Part shown: positions 49,790 to 57,839 of the stretch, in pieces
Position numbering within the stretch: position 1 is the stretch's first letter
Layout of the letters: the number at the start of each line of letters is the position of its first letter
Assembly (NCBI RefSeq): GCF_014876775.1
Contig: NZ_CP062310.1
Location: 372,001-436,000 of the forward strand
Direction: 5' to 3'
Length of the DNA: 64,000 nt
Source: Infirmifilum lucidum
GTDB taxonomy: Archaea; Thermoproteota; Thermoprotei; Thermofilales; Thermofilaceae
Notes under the pieces: model-generated
The model's input: the letters and a program-made list of their open reading frames with translations, nothing else
The model's database searches: none
What the model was told of the DNA's origin: nothing
Made by a program: the position numbers and the translations under genes

Positions 49790-51012
49790 CTGTCTGCTTC
49801 TGGCGGGAAGTAGTCTAGACTTCCGTATATTGCGGGGAAGTCCATAAACCTGTGCCCGGGCGCGAGGTACCTGAAGAGGATGACGTTGCGGAAGGATGGT
49901 GTTACGACGCGAAGCCTATACGGCTTAGTCGAGCCGTTGCCCGTCACGTGGTAAAATATTTCCCCGTGGCCCATCTCCACCCTGCTAACGGCGTCGCCCT
50001 CGGGGAGCTTGAGCGTGGCGAATATTCCCGGGAACTTCACCCGTCCGGTCTTCGCGACCTGCTCGCGTAGGGGTGGCGGTAGCAGCCGCACGTATTTATC
50101 CGCAAGGATCGAACCGTCCGGAATCTTTCTTAGGATCTGCCTTATGATATTCATGCTCTGCTTTATCTCTTCGATTCTCACGAGCATCCTCGCCATAGCG
50201 TCGCCCTCCTCGTGTGTCGGAACTTCAAACTCGAGCTCGCTGTAGGCCGCGTAGTCTTCGGCTAGCCTGGCGTCGTATTTGATGCCGCTAGCCCTGAGGT
50301 TTGGCCCTACAATCCCAAGCCTGCTGGCCTCGCTCTTCTTTAACACCCCTACGCCCTCGTACCTCGCACGCACCTGGGGGTTCTCGAAGAATACTGCCAT
50401 GTAGTCTTTAAGCCTCCTCTCCATGTACCTCACAGCTTTCTCGGCCTTGTCTGCGAAGCCCTGCGGGAGGTCTCGCCTCACGCCGCCGGGTATGCTGTAG
50501 GTGTGCGTTAGCCTTGCACCCGTCAGCTCTTCTGCGAGCTGGAGCCAGACTTCTCTGTCCCCGAAGGCCCACATGAACATCGTCGAGTGGTTTAGCATTA
50601 TCCCCGCGATACCCATCCCGTAGAGGTGGCTCGCAATCCTGTTTATCTCGCTCAAGAGCGTGCGCAGGTACCTGGCTCGCGGGGGTGGCTCAACGTCTAG
50701 CAGCTTCTCGATCGCCCTGACAAGGCCCAGAGTCACGTTGTGGCTGTCGATTATAGTCATCCTCTCCAGGAGCGGTATCGACTTGATCACTTCCCGCCCC
50801 TCAGCGAGCTTCTCCATTGTCCTGTGAACGTAGCCTATGTCTGGATCCACGCTCACGATAACGTCTCCCTCCAGCCTCACGATGAAGCGCATGTGGCCTG
50901 AGGCAGGGTGTTGTGGGCCGATGAACAGCTCGTAGGTTGACTCGTCCCCCTCTCTGGCGATCAGCCTGCTGTAAATTACTCCACCCTGCTCACTCAACGT
51001 CGACATAGACAC
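49786..51012 (-). CDS. nuoD: Complex I-like subunit D (49 kDa type)
   Basis: A 408-residue relative of [NiFe]-hydrogenase large subunits. The N-terminal GPQHPASGHMRF matches the HPxxHG loop but is shifted by one residue. At the place of the first hydrogenase CxxC it reads LLERMTIIDSHN, and at the second YFPPEADR; both nickel cysteine pairs are absent, so it is a complex I-type protein. By hand alignment with human NDUFS2 the quinone-contact Tyr is Ile here. The usual IPGGVRRDLPQGF is present. It starts inside the C gene and ends on the H start. Confidence 0.9.
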   Translation of the reverse strand: MSMSTLSEQGGVIYSRLIAREGDESTYELFIGPQHPASGHMRFIVRLEGDVIVSVDPDIGYVHRTMEKLAEGREVIKSIPLLERMTIIDSHNVTLGLVRAIEKLLDVEPPPRARYLRTLLSEINRIASHLYGMGIAGIMLNHSTMFMWAFGDREVWLQLAEELTGARLTHTYSIPGGVRRDLPQGFADKAEKAVRYMERRLKDYMAVFFENPQVRARYEGVGVLKKSEASRLGIVGPNLRASGIKYDARLAEDYAAYSELEFEVPTHEEGDAMARMLVRIEEIKQSMNIIRQILRKIPDGSILADKYVRLLPPPLREQVAKTGRVKFPGIFATLKLPEGDAVSRVEMGHGEIFYHVTGNGSTKPYRLRVVTPSFRNVILFRYLAPGHRFMDFPAIYGSLDYFPPEADR

Positions 51013-51469
51013 CCTCCTCTACGACCTTGAAGTCCTTCCTGAGAGGCGGGGGCCCCGACCAGTCCGGGGGCAGGAGGAGCTGGCGTAAGTCCGGGTTCCC
51101 CTCGAATACTACTCCAAGCATCTCCCAAGTCTCCCGCTCCAAGAGTATGGCATTCGGCCACACGTCGATGAGGCTCGGAAGCCTAGGAGTGTCCCTGGGG
51201 GCGCGGACTCTAATTTCAACGAGTACGCCTCGCAGGTCTTCCCGGTAGCTCTCAGCGTGGTACACCACTTCTATGACTCCGTCTTGTGGCCAGTCTATGC
51301 CCTCGATGGAGGCGAGGTGGTCGAACCCCATTCTGAGCACCTCCTCTGCCAGCTCGCGTAGCCTCTCTGGAGTAGCCTTAACCTTGACTACGCTGCGCAC
51401 AGCCTGTGCTTCGAAACCCCTCTCCCTCAGTCGTTGTTCAACCAAGCTAGCTAGTTCTACTCCACTCAC
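50990..51469 (-). CDS. nuoC: Complex I-like subunit C (30 kDa type)
   Basis: A 159-residue protein. The 30-kDa subunit signature LLERETWEMLGVVFEGNPDLRQLLLPPDWSG lies near the C-terminus, followed by PPLRKDF, as in NuoC. The N-terminal half (FDHLASIEGIDWPQDGVIEVVYH) is the common alpha/beta part. It overlaps B and D by 23 bases each. It supports assembly of B and D and carries no cofactor. Here it is a separate gene, while in the neighbouring operon it is fused to the large subunit. Confidence 0.88.
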   Translation of the reverse strand: MSGVELASLVEQRLRERGFEAQAVRSVVKVKATPERLRELAEEVLRMGFDHLASIEGIDWPQDGVIEVVYHAESYREDLRGVLVEIRVRAPRDTPRLPSLIDVWPNAILLERETWEMLGVVFEGNPDLRQLLLPPDWSGPPPLRKDFKVVEEGVYVDVE

Positions 51470-51965
51470 CTCTCCTCACCTTCTCTTGGAGCATTATAAT
51501 AGCACGTGCAACCGCTTCAGGTCTTGGGGGGCAACCCGGGATGAAATACTCTACCGGTAAGATGTCCTTAGGCCTCACAATATTATAGCTGTTATAGAAC
51601 AGGCCCCCGTCAATAGCGCAGGCGCCCATTGCTATCACGAACTTGGGCCACGGCATCTGGTCGTAGACTATCTTCGCCGCTTCACCCATCTTCCTCGTGA
51701 GCGTCCCCTCGACCACGAGCAAGTTTGTCTGCCTAGGCGAGTTGAAGGGCAGGAACCCGAAGCGCTCTGCGTCAAAGCGGGGGGCACTCGCGGCCGCAAA
51801 CTCTGCCCCGCAACAAGACGTCGTGAAGTGGACGGGCCAGAGGCTGAACGCTATAGCCCAGTCCCGGAGAGACCTCACTGGGGTCTTCTCAACAAGCCAC
51901 TTCGTGGCCTTCCTGGCCGACTCCTCGAGATTCCCGATGAGAACGAGTCCAAACGGGCACGACAT
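51447..51965 (-). CDS. nuoB: Complex I-like subunit B, [4Fe-4S] N2
   Basis: A 172-residue protein. TTSCCGAEFAAASAPRFDAERFG gives the tandem cysteines, GACAIDGGLFYNSYNI the third and IPGCPPRPEAVARAI the fourth ligand of cluster N2, the complex I form with adjacent CC rather than the CxxC of hydrogenase small subunits. It accepts electrons from subunit I. The ATG at 51965 lies 13 bases downstream of the A stop. Confidence 0.92.
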   Translation of the reverse strand: MSCPFGLVLIGNLEESARKATKWLVEKTPVRSLRDWAIAFSLWPVHFTTSCCGAEFAAASAPRFDAERFGFLPFNSPRQTNLLVVEGTLTRKMGEAAKIVYDQMPWPKFVIAMGACAIDGGLFYNSYNIVRPKDILPVEYFIPGCPPRPEAVARAIIMLQEKVRRGEWSRTS

Positions 51966-51978
51966 AGGCCTGACCCAG

Positions 51979-52335
51979 CTAGATCCTCCACTCGTTAATT
52001 TTTTCCGACATAGCGACGCCCCAGGCGATGACGGGTAGAAGCACTGCTAGGAGGGAGGCTAGAGTGATTAGAGAGTTGTATGAGTGGGAGAACGGCAACA
52101 GGTAGAGCAGCACTATTAACGGCTCTACACCCAAATACAAGATGACGTAACCGTAGTACTGGAAGGGTAGCCGGGTCTTAGCCTCGCCCGAGGGGATGTT
52201 CCCGGCTTCGTACCGGGCTCTCTTAAACCTGCCCTCAGGGCCTCTCTCGAGGAGTAGGGCAAGAATGATAACAAGCAAACCGGCTAGAAGCCCGAGCACT
52301 GTAACTAGGAGGAGTGTCGTAGCGGGGCTAGGCAT
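51979..52335 (-). CDS. nuoA: Complex I-like subunit A
   Basis: A 118-residue protein with three helices. RYEAGNIPSGEAKTRLPFQYYGYVILYLGVEPLIVLLYL is the NuoA hallmark, with the conserved Y-E-x-G loop and the acidic residue in the second helix (usually FDVE, here LGVE). It is first in the 11-gene operon and preceded by a TATA-like element; the ATG at 52335 would follow the start by only a few bases. Confidence 0.88.
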   Translation of the reverse strand: MPSPATTLLLVTVLGLLAGLLVIILALLLERGPEGRFKRARYEAGNIPSGEAKTRLPFQYYGYVILYLGVEPLIVLLYLLPFSHSYNSLITLASLLAVLLPVIAWGVAMSEKINEWRI

Positions 52336-52365
52336 GAAACACCCTTGTGTATGACGTCCTTGTGT

Positions 52366-52372
52366 ATTTAAA
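52366..52372 (-). promoter_or_regulatory. TATA-like element of the 11-gene complex I operon
   Basis: On the minus strand tttaaat lies about 34 bases upstream of the nuoA ATG, which suggests a very short leader. The 136-base gap between the two operons (52336-52471) also has runs of A/T; a second candidate, ttatatat, lies at about 52391-52398. Confidence 0.45.
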
Positions 52373-52471
52373 CTTTAGCATAGTGATATATAAGACAGGG
52401 GGATACAGAATTGTGTAAAAACAGTTTCAAAATTTTTATCTGTAGTAGTTTTTATTTTACGAAATAAAAGG

Positions 52472-53761
52472 TTATATTGAAAAGTATTCAATAATTGTGC
52501 TGTAAATTGGAGAAGCTGCAATGCCTACTACTATGAGGGTTAGAGCTAGAATTACTGGGAGATTCTCTCTCAGCCCGCCTTCGCGGCTACCTGTGACCAG
52601 GGTGTACATGACCCGGAAGTAGTATGCGAACGACACGACGACCGAGAGGAGAAAGCCCAGCCCGAGGACAGTGCTGTACTGGAATAGTCCAACCCCGATG
52701 TACAGTTCACTCCAGAACGTGGGGAGCGGGGGCGCGCCCGTAAGCCCTAAAGCTGCGAAGACTACAGTGAGTCTTAGAGCATTATTCTTTGACGCAGCTC
52801 CAGACAGTTTTGAGAGTAGCCTCGTCCCGTAGGCTGTCAAGAGCACGCCAGCCACTATGAACAGTGAGGCTTTCAGTAGCCCGTGCGCGAAGATGTGTAG
52901 GAAGGCGAATTTTGTGGCGAGAGCGTTCCCGGAGGCCCAGGCTAGCAGGATGTAGTTCACGTTTGCCACACTGCTGAAGGCTAGAAGCCTCTTGAGGTCG
53001 TCCTGCCTGTAGGCCGAGAAGTTGCCCACCAGGGCTCCTGCTAGCGCGAGTGGGGCTACAACTGCTCTCGCAAAGGCATCGCTCCCGACAAGCCTGAACA
53101 CTAGGACAGCCGCAGATTCTATGGCCACTCCCGATAGGACTGCACTGGCCGTGCTCGGCGCAGCCATATGTGCATCTGGTAGCCAGAAGTGGAGGGGGAA
53201 GATTGCGGCCTCGACGCCGAAACCCGTGAGTAGTAATACTTTTGCCAGTGGGCTCGCGGAATATACGGCTTCTAGGGACGTACTACCCGTCTCCACGACC
53301 ACTAGCGTTACTCCGGATAGTGCTAGTGCTGTTCCGGCGCCGCAGAGCATGACATATTTCATAGCAGCCTCCGCCCCCTCTCTGTCTCTATGGTATGCCG
53401 TCAAGGCTACAACGGATGCGCTGAGGATCTCCCATGCCATGAAGAGCCTTATGAGGTCAGTCGAAGTTGCGAGCAACACTGAGGACGAGCAGAGGGCGAG
53501 GATTAGTGCATTGTGTGCTGACACGTCCTCGTCTACGAGGCTATAGGCTGAGAGCACGGCTACTAGCCCTATGAGTGAGGACGTTAGTCCGATGAGGCCT
53601 GCGGGTGATCTCTCTAAGATTGAGCATTGAAGCAAGAAAGCCAGCGCGCACGCAGCGATTGCCGTTGACAGCGCTCTCCGTACTCTCCCTCTAGCCGCCC
53701 GGGCCAGGACTAGTAAGAGTCCTCCGGAAAGCGCTGTATAAACCACTAATTCTTCAAACAT
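52472..53761 (-). CDS. Hydrogenase complex antiporter-like subunit (NuoN/M-like)
   Basis: A 429-residue antiporter-like subunit with about 13 helices: IRLFMAWEILSASVVALTAYH (channel Glu in WEIL), GVEAAIFPLHFWLPDAHMAAPSTASAVLSGVAIESAAVLVFRLV, HIFAHGLLKASLFIVAGVLLTAYG (channel Lys), and GAPPLPTFWSELYIG. The lysine expected in the first broken helix (usually GxK) is changed (GVEAA). It starts three bases after the L-like gene and ends the hydrogenase operon. Only two antiporter-like proteins are in this set, against three in the adjacent operon. Confidence 0.85.
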   Translation of the reverse strand: MFEELVVYTALSGGLLLVLARAARGRVRRALSTAIAACALAFLLQCSILERSPAGLIGLTSSLIGLVAVLSAYSLVDEDVSAHNALILALCSSSVLLATSTDLIRLFMAWEILSASVVALTAYHRDREGAEAAMKYVMLCGAGTALALSGVTLVVVETGSTSLEAVYSASPLAKVLLLTGFGVEAAIFPLHFWLPDAHMAAPSTASAVLSGVAIESAAVLVFRLVGSDAFARAVVAPLALAGALVGNFSAYRQDDLKRLLAFSSVANVNYILLAWASGNALATKFAFLHIFAHGLLKASLFIVAGVLLTAYGTRLLSKLSGAASKNNALRLTVVFAALGLTGAPPLPTFWSELYIGVGLFQYSTVLGLGFLLSVVVSFAYYFRVMYTLVTGSREGGLRENLPVILALTLIVVGIAASPIYSTIIEYFSI

Positions 53762-53764
53762 TTG

Positions 53765-55444
53765 TCACGTCACCCCTAGAATAACCGTCAGGAGGATTAG
53801 GAACAGGCCCATTAACCATAGAGTGTTGACCGAGGGAATACCTCTCTGGAGCTTGACGGAAAGGCTTGAGAGAGACCCCATAATCCTGGAGGCTACTAGC
53901 GTGTAGAGAGCATCCACGTAGAACCCTCTGTCGGCAATCCGGGCTAGTGGTAGTACTGCCCTCCTGATGGGCTCTCCCCTCATTTTAACCCAGACTGAAT
54001 AGGATAGTAGCATGCCTGCGACAACTCCCAGGACTGCGGTTGGGTTTACCTCGGAGAGCTCCGGCTCGACGCCTAGTAGACTGGACGCTGCTACTAGTAG
54101 GAAGTAGCCGCCAAGAGTCAGCAGGGCTAGCGCTAGGATAGGTAGCAACATGGACAACTCTTTCTCGCGGGCTCTCCTCGCACCGCAACAGCCCGTGAAC
54201 AGCCTGAAATAGAGTCTAAAGATGTAGAGTGTCGATAAAAACGAGACAATGAAGACCAGTACTTCCCCCCATGAACCCATGAACCTGTTCCCGAGTGCTG
54301 TGAGGATGAGCTCTTTTGAGAAGTAGCCGGGAAGCGGGGGAACGCCGGCGAGACTAAGCGAGCCTATGAGGAAAGCTACCCCTGTTATTCTCAAGCCGCT
54401 ACTCCACAAGCCCCACACTTTGTCTAGGTCTCGAGTGCCCGACTCGTGGATTATGAGGCCGGCGCACAGGAATAAGAGCGCCTTGAAGAGGGAGTGGGAT
54501 ACCAGGTGGAGCTGGGCCGCCGTCCACGCCCCGAGCCCTAGTGCTAGGAACATGAGTCCGAGGTGGTTAATCGTGCTATAGGCTAGGACTTTCTTGACAT
54601 CAGAGGCCCCCAGCGCTGAGAGAGCAGATAGGAGCACGGTCGTTATCGAGATCCATGTAATGGCGCTGAGCGCGGCCTCGCTCGAAGATATCAACGGGTA
54701 GAATCTAGAGAGCAGGTACACGCCTGCCTTAACCATTGTAGCTGCGTGTATCAAGGCACTCACAGAGGTAGGCCCCTCCATCGCGTCAGGGAGCCACACG
54801 AAGAGCGGGAACTGTGCGGATTTGCCAATGGCGGCGAGGACGAGTAAGAGCGCGACTGCTTGCACCTGGCTCCCGAGGCTGGAGAAGGATAATAGTACTG
54901 CTGGTATATGCGTAGTTTTGAGTGTTGTCAGCATCATCGCAATGGCTATTATAAGGCCGATGTCCCCAATCCGCGTAACCGTGAAGGCTTTAAGCCCTGC
55001 CCTTCTCGCCTCCGGCTTCTCCCACCAGAACGAGATCAGGAGAGCACTACAGACGCCTACGAGCTCCCAGGAGAGGTATAGGATGACTATGTCTGTTGAG
55101 AGTACTAGTAGGCTCATGGACGCCACGAAGAGGAGGATTAGAGAATAGTACCTTGTATAGCCTGGGTCGCGCCCCATGTATCCTAGGCTGTAGACAACTA
55201 TTAGGAACCCGAGGACGTTGACGACGCACAACATAAGTTTCGATAAAGGATCATTGTATAAGGGAAGGCCTATAAGCTGAGACTGCTCCGTGAATACCGC
55301 ATAGAGTAATGAGAGCACTGCCGCCAGGAGCGACGACGCTACGCTCAAGGCTTCTACAATCCTCCTATTTCTCCCCAGGAGGAGTACAAGTACAGGGGCG
55401 GTGAACAGTTCGAGGACGAGTATGTCTGCGTACATGCCTACCAC
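53765..55444 (-). CDS. Hydrogenase complex antiporter-like subunit (NuoL-like)
   Basis: A 559-residue antiporter-like subunit. It has ILYLSWELVGVCSALLISFWWEKPEARRAGLKAF (channel Glu), KSAQFPLFVWLPDAMEGPTSVSALIHAATMVKAGVYLLSRF, HSLFKALLFLCAGLIIHESG and GVPPLPGYFSKELIL, the NuoL series. The C-terminal part ends with a helix near 543-557 and is shorter than in the neighbouring NuoL (692 residues). It overlaps the K-like gene by seven bases. Confidence 0.88.
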   Translation of the reverse strand: MVGMYADILVLELFTAPVLVLLLGRNRRIVEALSVASSLLAAVLSLLYAVFTEQSQLIGLPLYNDPLSKLMLCVVNVLGFLIVVYSLGYMGRDPGYTRYYSLILLFVASMSLLVLSTDIVILYLSWELVGVCSALLISFWWEKPEARRAGLKAFTVTRIGDIGLIIAIAMMLTTLKTTHIPAVLLSFSSLGSQVQAVALLLVLAAIGKSAQFPLFVWLPDAMEGPTSVSALIHAATMVKAGVYLLSRFYPLISSSEAALSAITWISITTVLLSALSALGASDVKKVLAYSTINHLGLMFLALGLGAWTAAQLHLVSHSLFKALLFLCAGLIIHESGTRDLDKVWGLWSSGLRITGVAFLIGSLSLAGVPPLPGYFSKELILTALGNRFMGSWGEVLVFIVSFLSTLYIFRLYFRLFTGCCGARRAREKELSMLLPILALALLTLGGYFLLVAASSLLGVEPELSEVNPTAVLGVVAGMLLSYSVWVKMRGEPIRRAVLPLARIADRGFYVDALYTLVASRIMGSLSSLSVKLQRGIPSVNTLWLMGLFLILLTVILGVT

Positions 55445-55737
55445 CTCAACTCCGAGACTCTTCGAGGATCTATCGTCTTGAAGCGCTCCCAGACCAGGAG
55501 GACTATAGCCATCACGAGAGCCTCAGAGGCCGCGGCTGTCGTGGCGACAAGGAGGAATAAGTCTTGGGCTACTACCCCTGAACCCCTACATGCAAGCCCA
55601 AAGAGGAGGAGGGAGCCGAGCACCATGGACTGGATCCCCATAACAACCTTGATCATGTTCCTCGTAGCCGCTATAGCCGCGAGACCTGCTACAACCAGCG
55701 TTAGAGCCGTAGATACGACTATGATTTCGCCGCTCAC
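55438..55737 (-). CDS. Hydrogenase complex NuoK-like subunit
   Basis: A 99-residue protein with three helices: IIVVSTALTLVVAGLAAI, then MIKVVMGIQSMVLGSLLLFGLAC, and LFLLVATTAAASEALVMAIVLLVWERFK. The Glu in the third helix (ASEALVMA) is kept. In the second helix the Glu of NuoK (LEVM) is Gln (IQSM). Thus one of the two conserved membrane Glu is missing, which may alter proton movement. Start overlaps the J-like gene by four bases. Confidence 0.83.
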   Translation of the reverse strand: MSGEIIVVSTALTLVVAGLAAIAATRNMIKVVMGIQSMVLGSLLLFGLACRGSGVVAQDLFLLVATTAAASEALVMAIVLLVWERFKTIDPRRVSELRW

Positions 55738-56171
55738 CCCCTACCACCCCGGACGACGTGAAGCCCTCCAAGAAGAACTGTTAACAACAAGACTGCTAAG
55801 AGAGCAAAGTCGGTATCTTCTGCAACCCTCAAAGAAACCCCACCCCCCACTTTTATCCGGTTCGTCCCTATCAGTAATAGGAGTGAAAATAGTGTGAGGA
55901 ACATGAACACTAGAGCTAGGGTGTATACGGTGTCTGTTCTCGCCTCCTCCCTCACGACAACCACCAGCCACACCACCATGAGCGCTACGAGAGCGCCCGC
56001 AAAGAAAGCAGCTACGAGCAGCGCCGGAACCCAGCCTGCTAGCTCTGAGATTGCGAGAGCAACTATGGTGCTACCGGCAGACATTGTCAGCAGGCTGAAC
56101 GTTGTTCTCCTGGAGAACAGAGCCCAGACCACCAAGGCAAGACCTAGTAAACAAGACAATTCCAACATCAT
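55734..56171 (-). CDS. Hydrogenase complex NuoJ-like subunit
   Basis: A 145-residue protein with about four to five helices: LELSCLLGLALVVWALFSRR, TTFSLLTMSAGSTIVALAI, and VPALLVAAFFAGALVALMVVWLVVVV. The ATG at 56171 overlaps the stop of the H-like gene (ATGATG), which decides the start; the open frame extends upstream to 56420 but only in another gene. The typical VYVGA stretch of NuoJ reads AAFFAGALVALMV here. It is assigned by position and topology between H and K. Confidence 0.75.
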   Translation of the reverse strand: MMLELSCLLGLALVVWALFSRRTTFSLLTMSAGSTIVALAISELAGWVPALLVAAFFAGALVALMVVWLVVVVREEARTDTVYTLALVFMFLTLFSLLLLIGTNRIKVGGGVSLRVAEDTDFALLAVLLLTVLLGGLHVVRGGRG

Positions 56172-57136
56172 ACGAGCCACCTCAAGAGGAATGCAAGCGA
56201 TAACTGGAGAAGCATGAGGGGGAAAAGCCTCCCCCAGAAACGCCTGGCGAGACCAACCGTCCTGACGCGGGTACTCGAGGCGCTCACCAGTGTAATTACG
56301 ACGCTTACCAGGAGTGCTTTGAGCCCAAACCAGAAGAAACCGGCTGGCGGGCCAAGCACGGGGTAGCCTGGCCCCAGGGGGCCTCCCAGGTAGAACACCG
56401 TTACCAACGAGATGCCCCAAGTCATGCTCAGGTCACTGTAGAGCCTCATGTACGCCAGGTTCCTCCCCGAGAACTCTGTGAGCCACCCTGCCGCTATCTC
56501 CTGCTTGGCGTGGGGTAAGTCAAAAGGCCTCTTTTCGAGCTTTGCTAGGAGGGCTATCAGCGAGATAATAAACCCTATGGGCTGGTATATTGCTAGAGGC
56601 GCGTGCTCTGCCTGGTATCTTACTATGCCCTCCAGGCTTACAGACGATGCCTGGACAACCACAGCGGCTAGGCATAGCGCGAAAACGCTCTCGTACATGC
56701 TGTACTGTATTAACAACCTTCCAACGCCCAGCGAAGTATACGGGGTTATAGCGCTGTAGCCTGCTATGGCTATTGTTAAGGTGGACAGTGCCAACAACAG
56801 GAAGACTAGTAGAACGTCTCCCTGGAAGTTCAACGGCATAGAGGTTGAAGCTACGGGTATGTATGCCATGCCGAAGATCGGTATTGTTACCGCGAGGACA
56901 GGAGCTAGGCGGAGAAGCAGTTTGTCCGCTCCTCTGGGCTCTAGCTCCTCCTTTCCGAGGAGCTTTAGGAAGTCAACCACTGGCTGCAGTAGCCCTCTAG
57001 GCCCCGTGTAGAGGGGCCCTACACGGGACTGTACCCTTGCAGTTACCTTCCTCTCGATATACTCGAACCAGAAGGCCATGGCCACCGTGAAGAGTAGGCC
57101 CGGGAACACCAGCGCCTGGAATATTACTTCCAGCAA
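56168..57136 (-). CDS. Hydrogenase complex NuoH-like subunit
   Basis: A 322-residue protein. FEYIERKVTARVQSRVGPLYTGPRGLLQPVVDFLKLLGKEE matches the NuoH/HyfC quinone- or hydrogenase-facing loop, and KRPFDLPHAKQEIAAGWLTEFSGRNLAYMRLYSDLS is the conserved loop in the second half. In group 4 hydrogenases this subunit anchors the catalytic arm and links it to the pumps. It starts seven bases after the I-A fusion gene. Confidence 0.9.
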   Translation of the reverse strand: MLEVIFQALVFPGLLFTVAMAFWFEYIERKVTARVQSRVGPLYTGPRGLLQPVVDFLKLLGKEELEPRGADKLLLRLAPVLAVTIPIFGMAYIPVASTSMPLNFQGDVLLVFLLLALSTLTIAIAGYSAITPYTSLGVGRLLIQYSMYESVFALCLAAVVVQASSVSLEGIVRYQAEHAPLAIYQPIGFIISLIALLAKLEKRPFDLPHAKQEIAAGWLTEFSGRNLAYMRLYSDLSMTWGISLVTVFYLGGPLGPGYPVLGPPAGFFWFGLKALLVSVVITLVSASSTRVRTVGLARRFWGRLFPLMLLQLSLAFLLRWLV

Positions 57137-57143
57137 GCAGGGA

Positions 57144-57839
57144 TCACCTCTCCTCGAACAGGTTTATACCTTCGATAAGGATCGCAACCAGGAGAACGAG
57201 GAAGAGTAGTAGTGTTTGAGGAGTAGGCTTTAGTACCAGTATAAATGCGACTGCTTCGACTATGAGAAAGAACAGTACAAAGGCGAAAATTCCTGGCACG
57301 TAGTACTTCTCCCAGCGCGGGTTAGACGGCATGCCACCCGTGAACGGTTCGTAAGCTTTCTCGGAGTGCCTGCCTTTGGGCGCCAGAAAACCAGAAATAA
57401 CGTACACTGCTAACACTACGAACAGTATTGAGAGAAAAGCCACAACAGCCCCTACTCTAGGGTCTAGAGGGCCTGCTACCAGGATGGCTCCGGGCAACAC
57501 CTCCAGTGGAGACCTTCTGACCATTTCGACGGCCTTGGCAGGGCATACATCTGCACACATGCCGCAGTAGATGCACTTGTAGTAGTCGAACTCTGGCGCC
57601 TGCTTCTCTACCTCCCTGCCGCCAACTACTCTCTTGCCTACGCTCTTCATGGATATTGCCCCTGGGGGGCACGAGCGGGCGCAGAGCCCACAGCCCAGAC
57701 ACTTCTCCTGGCTGACCCTAGGGTAGCCTCGGCTTGCACCGTTTCCCGTCGCGAGCCCCAAGTCCGCTGTTAGGGGTTTCTCGAAGAGGTTCCTAACAGA
57801 CATCGCCATTATCCTTACTAGTGAACTGTTCGCCCTCAC
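57144..57839 (-). CDS. Fused ferredoxin-like (NuoI) and NuoA-like subunit
   Basis: A 231-residue protein that joins two complex I subunits. The N-terminal part (about 1-130) has two [4Fe-4S] motifs, CLGCGLCARSCP and CIYCGMCADVCP, as in NuoI. The C-terminal part (about 130-231) starts with helix AVVAFLSILFVVLAVYVISGFL and has KAYEPFTGGMPSNPRWEKYYVPGIFAFVLFFLIVEAVAFILVL, the NuoA hallmark with YEPFxGG loop and the acidic helix (LIVEAV). The start is a GTG at 57839 overlapping the large-subunit TGA (GTGA); the upstream open frame lies within that gene. I know of no such fusion in standard complex I; it would fix the Fe-S arm to the membrane arm. Confidence 0.85.
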   Translation of the reverse strand: MRANSSLVRIMAMSVRNLFEKPLTADLGLATGNGASRGYPRVSQEKCLGCGLCARSCPPGAISMKSVGKRVVGGREVEKQAPEFDYYKCIYCGMCADVCPAKAVEMVRRSPLEVLPGAILVAGPLDPRVGAVVAFLSILFVVLAVYVISGFLAPKGRHSEKAYEPFTGGMPSNPRWEKYYVPGIFAFVLFFLIVEAVAFILVLKPTPQTLLLFLVLLVAILIEGINLFEER

